Assembly: GCA_006538405.1 (NCBI GenBank)
Contig: BJKQ01000015.1
Span: 1,054,001-1,118,000 of the forward strand
From: Hansfordia pulvinata
Taxonomy: Eukaryota > Ascomycota > Sordariomycetes > Xylariales
Reading direction: 5' to 3'
DNA length: 64,000 bases
Shown: positions 1-11,477 of the stretch, in pieces
How the letters are laid out: each line of letters opens with the position of its first letter
Numbering within the stretch: position 1 is the stretch's first letter
The notes under the pieces: model-generated
Seen by the model: only the letters and a program-made list of their open reading frames with translations
Database searches by the model: none
Told to the model about the DNA's origin: nothing
Made by a program: the position numbers and the translations under genes

Positions 1-319
1 GGTGCTCGGTCAGACACCGCGGGGCAGTATAAGCGAGCGCACAGGGGTACGGTATGTTCGCCAAAAATTGATGTCCCCAGCCCAGACGACCTCGCCAACA
101 CGGGGTCATGTCCGACAAATTTGATCTTTTTCGCCGCCTGGCGAGTGGGGCACCGGGGGCAGGTCAGCCAGCCGAGGGGCCACGCGAAGAGAGCATTCGA
201 CGGGCGGTGTCCAGTTGCAAGACTTGACGGCGACGGCAGAAACTCTCTCACTCGCGTAGTCCTTGCAAGGGTCTTGCCGGGCAGCAGTCACGGAGAGTTC
301 GCACTCGTATGACGGCCCT

Positions 320-900
320 CACCTGAAACGAGCCGAGTTGGCGGCCGAGGGGCAAACTCTCGAGATCCTCGCCTGGCACTCGTAGGCAGATGGAGAGCCG
401 TTCACACGCCTGTCGATTCGTGGACCGCGAAACGTTGCGTCGGAACCCGGGCCACAGTCTCGTCTCTCCACGCCTCAGCATGAGCGAGCCCGCAACGCAC
501 AGACGACCACCAACGAGGAGGCCCATCAACGAACCATTGCCGACCAGGCCAAACAAATCCACGATCTCCACGAGAAGTTGACGAACTTTGAGAACATCAT
601 TTAGAAGGTTATCGATCATGGTAAGCGATCCCCTGACGATGACCGTGGAGGAGGACCGCCGAGTGATGACGAAGAGGACAGTAGCGGGTAAAGATAAGAC
701 CTATATAAAAGATCAATTAGCGGACTACACGGGCTCGGGCTCACCTAGCGATGACAGATATCGCTATAGAGTGACTCTAGCGGGAGCACACCGCACTCGA
801 GAACCGAGTCAAAATGCTGGTGAAGCGCTTCGAGCAGGTGGGCACTGGAGCCGCCGTCACGATTACTCTGGTTATCGCACTTTACGAATCGAAGTGGGTT
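320..900 (+). pseudogene. Decayed remnant of a coiled-coil protein gene
   Basis: One plus-strand frame from about 320 to 690 reads like protein rather than random DNA. It is rich in Gln, Glu, Ala and Lys with a heptad-like stretch near 482-601 (TIADQAKQIHDLHEKL), followed by an acidic Asp/Glu/Ser tail. The frame is broken by TAG at 383-385 and 602-604 and TAA at 689-691. The first two sit where CAG (Gln) would fit, as expected of C-to-T decay such as RIP. A second coiled-coil-like piece (ALENRVKMLVKRFEQV) follows at about 784-850 in another frame, so at least one indel is also needed. I see no start codon, splice sites or domain that would name the parent. Source family unknown; it could be a mobile-element structural protein or a lost host gene. 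Confidence is modest because the call rests on composition only. Confidence 0.35.
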
Positions 901-904
901 GACC

Positions 905-3699
905 GCGCAATTCGCGAGCCGGTGCAGCCGAAACTCACTGCTGTCCCGTCTCTAAACGCCTCTTGTATTCGCCGCCCGCGCAAACCGGCGTTGAGTTTCT
1001 CCTGTCCCGGGGTTCTGTCAATGGATGAGCTCCCTCCCGCTGCACAAGTTTGTCATGGCCTACAAAACGATCTAACCGACCGTCGCGAGCTGCGGTCTAA
1101 CGCCCTTGCCGCCCATCTAATTCGAAGCGCGCTCCTCCGCGGCCTGGCGGGGCGGCCTGGCGGGCAACCAGCAGAGAGATGCTCACAGCCCGCCACCCAA
1201 AACAAACAGCAGAGAAACCCGACAAACATGGCCGTTGACTTGTTGCAGTTCCTCAGGTCAGAAGTCCCGGTTCACAAGGCCCACGCGCTTGTCCGAGGCG
1301 GCCGCTTAAGCAGAGGCGGCGAGGTCCCCAAGCACACGCCGAGAGAGCACCGGGCCTCGCAAAGGCCGCAGCGCGACAGCAACCACAGCGGCTACCTTCT
1401 GCAGAGCGCGTCGTCATGCAGCATCCGTACAGGGGCTCTGAGACCAGAGGGGTGAGCGGCCGTGTCAGCAGTCGCACACACAGGTTTGTCTGCCTGGCCA
1501 CAGCACCGGAGACAGACGTCATGATCAGCCAGCGGCTCGTCCGTGGCCAGTCCTCGAGCCCAGAGACCCGGGGGTCGGGGACAAGGCTGAGCGCGCACCC
1601 GTGTCCTCGCTGTGGCCCGGCATCCTGGAGGTGACCTGGGCGTGACGCCCGCGTCTGGGTCTTGGTCGTTGCGGGGCCTGGACATGTCTTGGGGGAGGAA
1701 AGACGCATGTCTCGTATCGCGGGGTCGTGCGATCGAGAGACAGCAGGCCCACGGGAAGTAGCGAATAGTAGAAAGGGGGCAGGCCAGCCCTCATCTATGG
1801 CTTGGTAGAAACGAGAACACTGGTTTTTCTGGGCGGGACTGGGAAGAAACCCGTCTCGGAGCAGAGTTTGCTCATCAGCCCCTTCCCTCCCTGCCCTACT
1901 TCAGCTCCCGGTCACGCGGTGATGACGGATTGTGACTCCAACTCCACCAGGTCTGGTATCAGAGCCGATAGACGTGAAACTCTGGCTGGTTGTTCTGTCT
2001 GGGCGCGTACCTCTCATCGGTTGGAGCGCGCCTGAGGCCATGGTTAGTTGCATTACATGCATGCGATAACCCGACATATTTTGATCCTATGTCGATGAGC
2101 CAATCTTAGTAGGGCAACTGGACAATGAGCTGCTTCGTCTAGTAATCGAGTGCGGTGTGGACTGGACATGAGTCTAGCCCGGCTCATGACAATGGCCAAT
2201 AGTCCGCAGTCGCAAATCGATGGTCTCCCTAGATCGATTAGATCGTCTTCGCCCGGCATTCTTTATATTGATGGGAAGCCTCCTACCTTTCAGGTGGTTC
2301 CGGGTGCTTCGAAGGCGTCCAAGATGCTGGTCTGGCGCTGTCAAGACCTGTTCATGGGGCCGAGAAAGCCAGGGCCGAGGCATTCCCCTCAACAAACAGG
2401 GGATGTCTCGAAGCCCGCAATAATCACTTTTCTCAGCACGCCTGATCTTGAAAGAATTGCACATGTCGGACAACGCAGATAGGTTTTTCACAGCGGCCCG
2501 GCGTCTTAGAGCCATTGCGCTCGTTGGCCTTACCAGCGCCGGATCCAAGGCCGGAAGAGGGATATGCCGCAGGAACCGCCCGCCCGTCCGCTCAAAGCAC
2601 AACGGGATGCACTACGAATAAGTCAAAGACTGTATACAGCAGCCAAGCTTGTATCACGGGTGCCGCTCTGCAAAGTCCGACACCGCTGCCGTTCTTCCTC
2701 AATCTCCCGTGTTCCGTGATTTCATGGGCGTCTTGTCCATTGCTCATATCCGCCTGCTTCGTAAGGCACTTACCTAGAAGCTGTTACTCAAAGGGCCTGG
2801 CCCTAGCTGACCCGGACTGGACTTGCCCGCTCGGACGAAACGTCGGCCGAGGTGGCCTTTTGATGATCCTGGTGGGGGCGGCCGTGGGCGGATGTGGTGG
2901 CGCTTGGTCGCACATCACAGGCCGTCGCGGGACGCAGGCGCCGGCTTCTTCGGCCTCCCAACCGACGTCACTGCAGACCCAACCTCGAATGGCACCCCAT
3001 GAGATCATTTAGAGAAGGGCGGCCCCTGAGAGGGGGTCCTCATCCGTTCCCGAAGCCTCTGAGTCGCGATGTAGCATGCAGTTCAACTTCCCAGGCATCT
3101 GCCATCTGCTAGTCACTTGTAGGGGCGTTGCTGGCGCCTGTAAGCCGTCAAGGTGAAAGACATGTCATGGGGTTTCTTGTTATTCGCCTGCGCTGTACTC
3201 GCCGCTGCCTCGTCTAAGCGTTGGTTAGCTTCGAAAGCTGAAGACCAAAGGCGAACCCGACTTATATTTGGTAGCACTCTTGGGCCTCTAGTCGGCACCG
3301 AGCCACACCAATGGTAGAACTAGTCTTCCGAGCAGCCAGCCGTTATTTGGTGGTTTCCTTTTACATATACAGCCGTCAACCCGCGCATATCGAGCAATCA
3401 GGTCTACGGGAAAATGGAATCGGCCGACACTTTTGCAGTAATAGGCGGGTCGGTTCGACGCCTCAAGTGGCGAGATGGCCTTCCGTAAGCCACGACGAAT
3501 ACTCGGAAGGCCCTTTCGAGGACTCCTGTGGGAAAAGATTCCTCAGCATGTACGAGTGTTGTCGACCACGCGGACAGGAAGGAGATAAAAACGCCCTGCC
3601 AACCCGCATTGGGAGGATTCGTTTCTCATTTTCCCGCAACACACGGTTTTGACTTGGCTGCCTTGCTGCAAGAGGACGAAAACCCATCAGTGAACGAAA
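905..3699. other. Gene-free stretch, no recognisable gene
   Basis: Open frames on both strands are short and lack signal peptides, known domains or convincing splice signals. A stretch near 2430-2620 on the plus strand reads protein-like for about 60 codons (MSDNADRFFTAARRLRAIAL) but is closed on both sides by stops, so it may be another decayed fragment. Base composition varies from GC-rich (1000-1700) to more AT-rich (2050-2500, 3110-3420). Nothing else can be supported. Confidence 0.5.
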
Positions 3700-4172
3700 A
3701 TGCTCAAGAATCTGGCGCATCGCTCACTAGTCGCAGTCGCACTGCTCGCGGCGGCGGCGCAGGCCAAAGGCTGGGCGTGGAAAGGGCAAGTAAACTTTTT
3801 TCAATTTACCACAGAGTTTATGCTTACACCGAGGGGTCTAGTCTTATGAAGGACCAAGAAGAGTATCTGTCCCAGAGCGGAACCGGGAGTCGCGAAGTTA
3901 CTAAAATCGAATATGGTGTCACGCCCGCCGAACGGTTTGTTACTGCGGGCACCAAATATCCATACCACCTGAAGGTGAGTGGCTTGGAAGACGGAGAGAC
4001 GCTCATCTTCGGCGAGCTTCGCACGGAAGAGAAGTTGTTTGGCAAGGATAAGACGCTGTTCGAGGAGAGGGCGAAATTCACCAAGAAAGATAACGAGAGA
4101 TTTTTCGGCTGGAGTCCGCTGTGGCTGTACTACAAGGTAGACGTACAACTGCTTGGACCCGCAGGGATCTGA
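3700..4172 (+). CDS. Small secreted protein, effector-like candidate
   Basis: Proposed as join(3700..3789, 3852..4172), 136 residues. Exon 1 opens with a textbook signal peptide: MLKNLAHRS, a hydrophobic LVAVALLAAAA core and an AQA cleavage site at residues 20-22. Its frame closes quickly, so an intron is required: donor GTAAAC at 3790, branch CTTAC at 3823-3827, acceptor AAG ending at 3851, phase 0. An acceptor at 3833 (44 bp intron) also keeps frame and would add six residues. The mature chain of about 114 residues is charged (many Lys, Glu, Asp), has no cysteine, and contains a central LKVSGLEDGETLIFGEL stretch. No domain is recognised. Such small secreted proteins in plant- or insect-associated fungi are often effectors, but that is inference. 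There is no gene nearby on either side. Confidence 0.6.
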
Positions 4173-6720
4173 GGGGGCGCAAACCTGGCTGGGATACTGG
4201 GGAGCTGTGAGAGGAAACCCATTGGCTCAGTAGGTGGCCGCGCCGTATGCGACCGCTTTCAGCTTTGTCCTTGTGATAGCACCAGATTAGCACGGCTACG
4301 CGGCCAGGTCTGATTGGCTCGATTCCTGGTGAGGGCTCGGACGAGGGTTTGCAGCTTTAGGAACAGTGTTAATATACAGCTTAATGAGCACGAGCAGCAT
4401 TCCCTCTGCTGAATAAGACTACGGGGACATATCCAAATGGAGGGCCAGCACGGATGCGAACTGGTAGAGGCAGAATGGCAAGTAGGGAACTCCTGGCGGA
4501 CTCGCTGGGCCGGCGCCAGCAGATGCGTTATGAGATCAGTTCGCGGTGGCCGGCTGGGCTTGAAACAAGGTCATGAATATCTTGTCTCTGCATTGCAGTA
4601 GGCGAGACACAAGGGCAAGCGTTCGCGGGCTTGTTGGCCCGATTTGGAGGGGAGGCCAAGTGTGACGGGCAACATTAGATTGGTCGCAGTGAGAACACAA
4701 GTAGCTGATTCGCCACGGCATGGATGTGCCATATGTATGGATGTCGTCAAGTATTCGGAGTTGCCGGCGCGTGCGAACATTGGTCACGAAGCAGTTGTGT
4801 CGTCGAAGCAGTCCGGGCCTCAGCGCCAAGGTGCGACGGCGGCGTCTGGCACGACCGCATCAAGTTGGGGCCAGATAGGACGGTACAGGCACATGGCAAG
4901 TGGTCGTGCGCGCCCTCGGTGTGCGGAGTACTCGTACGAGTAGTTGCAAGCAGGCGGGCGACGCAAGGGAGGTCGAGGCGACAAGGCAGACTCTTATGGA
5001 CGCGAAAAAGCGCGGACAAGCCCCTGCGGGCGCTTTACGCGTGGATGGGGACGAGGAGGAGGTGGTGGTGGGTCGAGAGGGAGTGGAGGCGTCCTCGATG
5101 GCGGCCGTGGCGGCATGGGTCGGCGCCTGTTTTCTGGGCCCTATTCCGAACTGGGCTACAGCCTGTCGGTCCCACGACAGCCGAAGGCTTGCTGCTGGAT
5201 AGCAGAGTCGTGACATCGCGTTCCATCACGTCACGTCCGGAGTGCTGATTGTCGAAGGCGCAGCAGCTTCTGCAACGGGTCTCGCGGGCGGGCAGTGTAT
5301 GGACACGAGTGGTGGTAATGGGCGGTAAGCTAGGGTGGCGAGCAAGCAGAGCGGGCCGCCGCAGGATCGGGCCCGTGTTTGCTAATTGGCGCGACAATGA
5401 GGCGAAGAGCGAACGCGACGATTGGTGAGACGGGCGAGCAGGGTATTTGCCCATGCAGCCCGCTGGAGCAGCTGACCGACGGCTGCTTGTTCGAGTAGAC
5501 GCCGATCGACGGTGGGAGGGGCCTGGCCAGTACTCGTACGAGGGTTGATGCCAACCTGCAACCGCTCGAGACCCTCTCTTCATTCACCTCATGAAGGCTG
5601 CAATCCAAGGGTGGACGTCCGCCGTGGAGGCGGCTCACACATATTGAAGCAGATGAAGACAGCACCAATGGCGTCGCTTGCATTTCGACTCTGACAGGTC
5701 ACCGGCAGCCTGGCGCGCTGCTGGGAGGCATGCAAATAAAGTGCTTGATCCAGACTGTCTGCCGGTAGGTAGGAAGTGAGCGGGGTTGTGATGCGTGTTA
5801 GGTGGTGATGATCTTGACCCAGCCCGAGTTGCAGCGTGTGTGTGATGGGAGACCATTAGGGCGATCGATGACTGTAGCGGGTACATCGCCGAAGGTACTG
5901 ACAGCGACACAGGCACACAGGTTGAGCGAGATACTCGAAACTCTGATGTATCTTGTATTTGGCCGTTCTCTCATCTCGTCGAGGCCGGGGCTGTCCTTGC
6001 TGGGGTTTAATGGGCGGTCGTGTACCCAGGTACGCGCGCTCCAAGGCCGATCAAGTCGCGGCCTCCCGCTTTGAGGCTGGGATCGAGGCATATCGACACA
6101 CTGAACGACTTACCAGTCGCCCACGGCGCAAGTACACACGCGTCGCCAACGGTCCCCTCCACTGCATGGGGACGCTAGAGGCGCGACCAACGGGGGCGCA
6201 CGGTCGCTCACGACCTCTGGGCACTCAAGCGGCGCGGCCTCAGCCTGGGCCCCAGGTCCCGGCTCCACTGGGCCCGACGCGTCTTGGAGGGCACCTGCAG
6301 GTGGCCTGTATCACTTTTAATGGCCGCCTGCCCAGTCGCTCGTCTGCGTCCAGCTCTTCTCCGCCGCCGCCCGTCCCTCTCTCCCTCACCCACAGCCTCT
6401 ATCCCACTCTCATTCAAATCCCGGCTCAACCCCCTCGACTTGCCTTCCAACTTCTATTTCCGTCGGCCTCGCACACAAACACAAGAGTGCGTTCCAGACC
6501 TCACCATACGACCTCGCACAGCTTCCGATATTACCTCACATTCAATACAATCAACCGTCCCAGATACTCGTACTTGACCTGCATCCGCACTGCCCCCCGG
6601 CCACCTCTGCTGGCCGCCTACCCTACGCCGTGTAACCCTCTCCCGCCTCTGTCTCTGTCTCGGCCTCCCTCCATCCAGCCAATGAGCCTGGTGGCCCAGA
6701 GTTGAGAGACCTTCCTGTCT
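4173..6720. other. Gene-free stretch with palindromic TACTCGTACGAGTA motifs
   Basis: No gene can be supported. The open frames around 4640-5600 are GC-biased and overlap on several strands without domains or splice logic. A perfect 14-bp palindrome TACTCGTACGAGTA lies at 4929-4942, a 12-bp form TACTCGTACGAG at 5531-5542 and a half-site at 6565-6573. From about 6330 onward the plus strand becomes strongly CT-rich, as is usual in promoters and 5' UTRs of filamentous fungi, and probably belongs to the gene starting at 6894. Confidence 0.5.
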
Positions 6721-6724
6721 GCCA

Positions 6725-6730
6725 TATAAG
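6725..6730 (+). promoter_or_regulatory. Possible TATA box for the gene at 6894
   Basis: TATAAG lies about 165 bp upstream of the start codon, after a long CT-rich tract. Position and context fit a fungal core promoter, but no transcription start can be seen. Confidence 0.35.
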
Positions 6731-6893
6731 TGCCCACGCTTCCTCGGCTTTTCCACTTTTCCTGCTTCTTTCTGCAAAGTGGAGCTGCCTCTCGTGCCCG
6801 CATCCTCGGACTGCTGCAACCACATCAACAACTCGCTTCGCCCTCCCAGCACAAGGCTACCCATCTCCCGTCGCCTACCTAAAATCCAACACA

Positions 6894-7852
6894 ATGGCTT
6901 CCGTCTCTCGCCAACCTCTCGGTGCTGTCACCGGTGCTCGCCTGCACTCTCTGACCAACACCAAGAACGCCCAGAATGGTATGCCTCGCAAAGAAAGACA
7001 GCACCAAATAGGATGAAGACATACTAAACAGGACCAGGCATCACCACAACTCCCTCTTCCAAGAGAAAGGCCGCAGACTTCGATCTGTTCAGCGATGAGG
7101 AGAATGTAGACCCACAGCCCGCCAAAAAGTCGAAGGGCTCTGACCCTCTCGCTCCTAAGTCTTCGGCTTTCACCTTCACTGTCAAGTCGGGCCGCTCTGA
7201 CTTGCCCTTCAACACGCCTCTCTCTCCTCTCCTCTCCAAGGCGCCTGCCACCAAGACTCCTGCCAGCAAGATCAGCACCGCAATCCCCAGGACCGCCCTC
7301 TCCACGCCTGCTGGCCGCTCGCCTACCCGCGGCAGGCGGGCTGGGATCCTGTCCTCTCGCCGATCTGGTTCCTACTCCCGCGTAGACCCTCCTGCTTTCG
7401 GCCTCTCCAAGCCTTCGACTCGCCCTTTCTCTCTCGACGCCGCCCTGAAGGGCACTATGGGCAGCCAGTCGACCAAGTCGGCGCCCGTCAGCGATCTGCT
7501 GGAGCCGCCCATGAAGAAGTCGTGGACCTTTGAGATCCACGAGGACACCCCTGAGCAGGAGCTCACCAACATTCTCGAGCACACCACGGGCACCCTCGAC
7601 ATCAGCTCGGACGAAGAGTCGGAGAAGCGCCTGGCTAAGCAGCAGGCCGAGGAGAAGGAGAACGTGCCGCCTCCGGGCGATGTCTCGCAGACCTCTCGGC
7701 CCCGCGCGGCGCGCCGTGCAGCCGAAGCCGAGGTCGCCAAGGAGGAGAAGGCGGCAGAGCGGTCACCCCTGCAGGACCTGGACGTGCGCGAGTACTACTC
7801 TGAAGGACATGACGAGTCGTCAGTGGTCATTGTCCCTGGCGACGAGGACTGA
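6894..7852 (+). CDS. Conserved hypothetical nuclear-type protein
   Basis: Proposed as join(6894..6978, 7038..7852), 299 residues. Exon 1 encodes MASVSRQPLGAVTGARLHSL and ends with donor GTATGC. An ACTAAAC branch sequence lies just before the acceptor at 7037, and the phase-1 junction recreates a Gly codon. The protein is mostly disordered and basic in the first half, with an SSKRKAADFDLFSDEENVDP patch typical of nuclear proteins, then a Pro/Ser/Thr-rich stretch. A better conserved-looking block follows (SWTFEIHEDTPEQELTNIL, then LDISSDEESEK near residue 210), and the C-terminus is acidic. The layout matches proteins found across filamentous ascomycetes, but I do not know a function and name none. 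It lies about 3 kb upstream of thymidylate kinase in the same orientation, too far for any shared transcript. The splice model is well supported because both sides read through cleanly. Confidence 0.8.
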
Positions 7853-9270
7853 GTCCTTGTCGGTGCCCATTCGGCCTCTGGACTTTGAGGTTCAGCCACG
7901 GCCTGAGCGGTGACGGCTCTCGCTGCGGACACCAGTCGGAATGGGAGGATTGTGTGGTTCTTCTGGGATTGGTTTGCACTCTACGACCGGATGTTTGTTT
8001 CATCACGCTTCATGGGACTAATGACTGTTTTGGGACGGGCGTTTTCGCGGGACTTGGTTTCTACTTTGGCGCATTGGGAAAAATCGGTGGACGTCTTGTT
8101 GGACTCTGGCTAGGGGTTGTTTTGAGCGGCTTGGTCTGTTTGGGTTTCCGCCAATGTTTGGTCAGATTTTGTGCGAGCGATTGGCCCTCGAGGCTATGAT
8201 GCGGTACGGCAGATACTGCTTATTCTGATGAATATGACATGACCGACGGCTATCCTTCTACCCAAACCCTTGAAGCAATCAGCAATGCGCTTTGCGGATC
8301 ATGCACCTGCAGGAGATATGCCTCCCCTTCAGCTTGACCATCGACTTGCTTGCGCCCCTCGACACGCTATGGAAAAGCGTATCGAACCTCCATACGCCCA
8401 GGGGCACTCTGGCGTCGAGTCGGCATCCAATAGGCTCAAGTGGAATGCGGGTGCCTGAGCTGTGCATTCCAGCGCGTGCGGCCCGAAGCTGATCTCATCT
8501 CATCGCACGTCTATTAGAGTTTCCAGCACATACCCACAGCCGCCCTGTCTCACCGATGCACGCCCTGTGCCTGGATGCATATCGAGGGAGATGAGCAGGG
8601 CGGCCCTTGCATGGGCTCCAGGGCGGACGCCAGTTGGTGGATGTTGGACGCATGTCAATAAGGGGCCTAGGAGGCGGCCCTGATTGGGCTTATACTCCCC
8701 TGTAGAGGCAACTCTCCGATCTATTCCTGCCCACAGTTGATCATGCTGGTCCTGCCTCAGGCTCGGACATGGGAGACGCTCGAGATGAACATGCTCCCCT
8801 CACAATATATCACAATGAATTGGCATCACTTCGCGCGGCCTTGCAGTGGCTAGCTCAATTCGGCTAGTGCGATTCACCACTCAACGCAAAATAGATCAGA
8901 AGGGAACTCGTACACCACCACCTCAGGCCCCGGGGTTGCCCGTACAGCTAATGCCACCGGTGTAGTCCCTGAACTTGCAAACCACCGCCCGGTTGTTCAC
9001 AGCCCTGGATAGCACACATTTACTCGGCTTCATTCGTAAACATTGGGAGCCTTGCCAATATTCCCTCCGGAACACTTCGAGTCGGCTCTTGGCAAATTAT
9101 AGCTAGCCTCCTTGGCCATTGAACGTTTTGAGTGCCTACGCCCCAAGTGGCCCGTTGAAACCTTACCGCTTTTCCACCTCCTGGCTGCGGGGCAGGTTCC
9201 GGTGGCCTGTGTGCAGCTTTGCCCGCCCACCCCCTGAAGCTCGGGCACCTGAGCTCCCGTCCACCGCCCA
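7853..9270. other. Intergenic region, no gene seen
   Basis: The first few hundred bases (7853-8200) are GT-rich and probably 3' UTR of the preceding gene; long open frames there have no coding character. From 8200 to 9270 I see no domain, signal peptide or splice logic on either strand. Confidence 0.5.
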
Positions 9271-9860
9271 ATGGCTTCAATCAACGACCTGGCCGCCGCT
9301 GCCACGATAGCTTCATCCGCTGTCGCCATGCAGAACCAGAACCTGTCGGAGTCGGGCCTGTCCGGCTCGGGCCCCCAGCCAGAGGTGGCGCCCCCACCGC
9401 AAGCAGACGGCAACAGCAACGACAATAACAACGACGCCGGCAGCGCCCAGCAGCCGCCCGCCGCGCCGCCGCCTCCTCGCACACCGCCCGTGGCTCGCTC
9501 GCCCGCCACCACGCGCACACCGCTGCCCGCCTCCGCCGGCTCCGGGCCTGCTGCTTCCGCCCCGGCCTCCGCGCACGACGCTGGCGGCGCCGGCGTCCCA
9601 GCCACCCACACCTCCCCTCCCGCCCCCGCCCCGCCTCCTCCGCTGCTGCTGCTGCTGACGCCCGCCCTCACCACACCGCTGCTTCCCCTGGAGGGGCTTC
9701 AGCAGCGGGGCCCTCGCGCACGTCGGCGGAGGAGGGCCACCACGCGGACACGAGCGCGGCCTCGGCCGCCGTGGCTGCGGCGGCCGCGGCGGCTGCTGCT
9801 GCTGCGGCTGCGGCGTCGTCGTCGTCCGCTGCTGCGGCGGCCCCCGAGGCCGCGGACGCG
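9271..9860 (+). other. Ala/Pro-rich open segment upstream of thymidylate kinase
   Basis: An ATG at 9271 opens a frame encoding a Ser/Ala/Pro-rich low-complexity chain to about 9640. From there the Ala/Ser-rich reading continues instead in the thymidylate kinase frame, through a long Ala run at about 9768-9840. Joining the two needs a one-base shift near 9630-9665 in GC-rich DNA. Either the kinase has a roughly 195-residue low-complexity N-terminal extension interrupted by a true or artefactual frameshift, or this is a 5' leader and translation starts at 9861. I favour the latter because the kinase domain begins shortly after 9861 and needs no frameshift. Confidence 0.4.
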
Positions 9861-10826
9861 ATGGAGGGGGTTGTCCAGCAGCAGCAGCAGCCGGTCGCGC
9901 CGGTAGCTCCCCCGTCTCCGGCGGCGGCGGCGGCGGCCCCGAGGCCCGTCCGCGGCGCCTTCGTCGTCTTCGAGGGCATGGACCGCGCCGGCAAGACGAC
10001 GCAGGCCAAGCTGCTCCAGCAGCGGTGCATCGAGAGCGGGCGCACTGTGCGGTTCATGCGGTTTCCTGGTAAGGCCTCGCCCGTTCTGCGCCGGGGTGTT
10101 CACATTTCGATCGCGAGGTGGAAAGAGGGTTATCGACCTGCATGACCCTGAGCTGACGGCCCGCCAGATAGGAGTACCCCGATCGGCCAGATGATCGACT
10201 CGTACCTCAAGGGGCAGGCCGAGATCGAGGACCACGTCATCCACCTGCTCTTCAGCGCCAACCGGTGGGAGGCCATGTAAGTTGACGACAGTGCCGTCTC
10301 CCAAGTAGCCAAATTTGTAAACGCGGCGCTGACCGACCCACGTCCCCTCAGCAACAAGATCAAGCACGAGCTCGCCAGCGGCCACACCATCATCTGCGAC
10401 CGCTTCTACCACAGCGGCATCGTCTACAGCGCGGCCAAGCACCTGCCCTCGCTGCCGCTCTCGTGGGCCAAGGCCCCCGAGGTCGGCCTCCCGCGGCCCG
10501 ACGCCGTGCTCTTCCTCGACCTCGACGAGGGCGTGGCCCGCCGCCGCGGCGGGTGGGGCGGCGAGGTCTACGAGAAGGGCGAGATGCAGCGGCGCGTCCG
10601 GGAGCTGTTCTGGGGGCTCAGCAGGGGCGAGCTGCGCCCCGAGGGAGCGGCGGGGGCGGCGGGGGCGGGGGAGAATCCGTTCAGGCAGGAGGAGGAGGAT
10701 ATCGAGATCGTGGACGCGGCGCTGGGCGTCGAGGAGCTCTCCGACAAGGTCTGGACGCTGGCGCTGGCGCGGATCGAGGCGGTTGAGAGGGGTGATGCCG
10801 GGAGGGAGGTTAGACTTGTCCAGTAG
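9861..10826 (+). CDS. Thymidylate kinase (dTMP kinase)
   Basis: Proposed as join(9861..10068, 10168..10276, 10352..10826), 263 residues. The enzyme phosphorylates dTMP to dTDP in the dTTP pathway. The P-loop [11 protein letters not shown] sits at residues 37-47. It is followed by [11 protein letters not shown] (substrate-binding DR motif, rebuilt across intron 1), then the CDRFYHSG motif equivalent to DRY..SG, and a LID-like segment ([14 protein letters not shown]). Intron 1 (99 bp, donor GTAAGG) and intron 2 (75 bp, donor GTAAGT) both restore conserved residues, so the model is strong. Relative to the roughly 215-residue yeast enzyme it has a 30-residue Gln/Pro/Ala-rich N-terminus and a Gly/Ala-rich insertion ([10 protein letters not shown]) before the C-terminal helix. 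A longer N-terminus starting at 9271 would need a frameshift. The strand opposite is also open for long stretches because of GC bias. Confidence 0.9.
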
Positions 10827-11477
10827 ATACAGAGCAGGGCACTGCCATGGAAATAACAATGTGTTATTGCTGGAATGTACGCATTCAGGATCAGATTACA
10901 AGGAAAGCTTTGGATTGAGGGCAGTGGATGATGAAGATGGTTCATGAACTGTCGTGATTGTGGATGTTTTGCTATGCGAAAACTCGATGTGTCGAGATCT
11001 CCTCTACAAGTGATGCGCGCAGTATGGCTGTACCAGAGAGCGATTTGGCCCCGGTTCCGACCGAGTCTTTCATCCGTAGGGAACGCCGCATGGTCTGCCG
11101 CCGTGCGGTGAGATGATGGAGTTGGGCTATTGATGAGCAGTTTGTGCCGGTGATACGTTCGCAAAGCACGTGTTCCATGTTCATCACACAACTCGCGCCT
11201 ACGTAGCAAACTGTATCACCATAGAGCCTAGGCGATGAAGGGCATATGTGTCTTATACCGGGACAAAGTCAAATTATTTCACAGGATTAAATGTGCGCAG
11301 AATTGGAACAGGAAAGACAGACGATATAATCGGGAGTACCCAGTTAATGAGGCCTTCTACATAGACAGCCGTTCTTCGAACAACGATGAAGCGCGGCTGA
11401 GGATAATGCAATCCATTGCGTGGTGAACGTGTTCGTTTTCGGTATTTTGGAGCAAACTAGAGCCATATCACTGCCGC
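10827..11477. other. Intergenic region between convergent genes
   Basis: This lies between the 3' ends of the thymidylate kinase and hydrolase genes. It is more AT-rich than its flanks and has only short open frames. It probably holds both 3' UTRs. Confidence 0.5.

Noticed and set aside
5953..6705. 250-codon plus-strand frame before the hypothetical gene
   Set aside because: The second half is CT-rich leader (Ser/Pro/Leu) and the first half has no coding character.
9699..10859. 386-codon open frame antisense to thymidylate kinase
   Set aside because: Arg/Leu/Asp-rich antisense artefact; the sense strand has conserved kinase motifs rebuilt across two introns.
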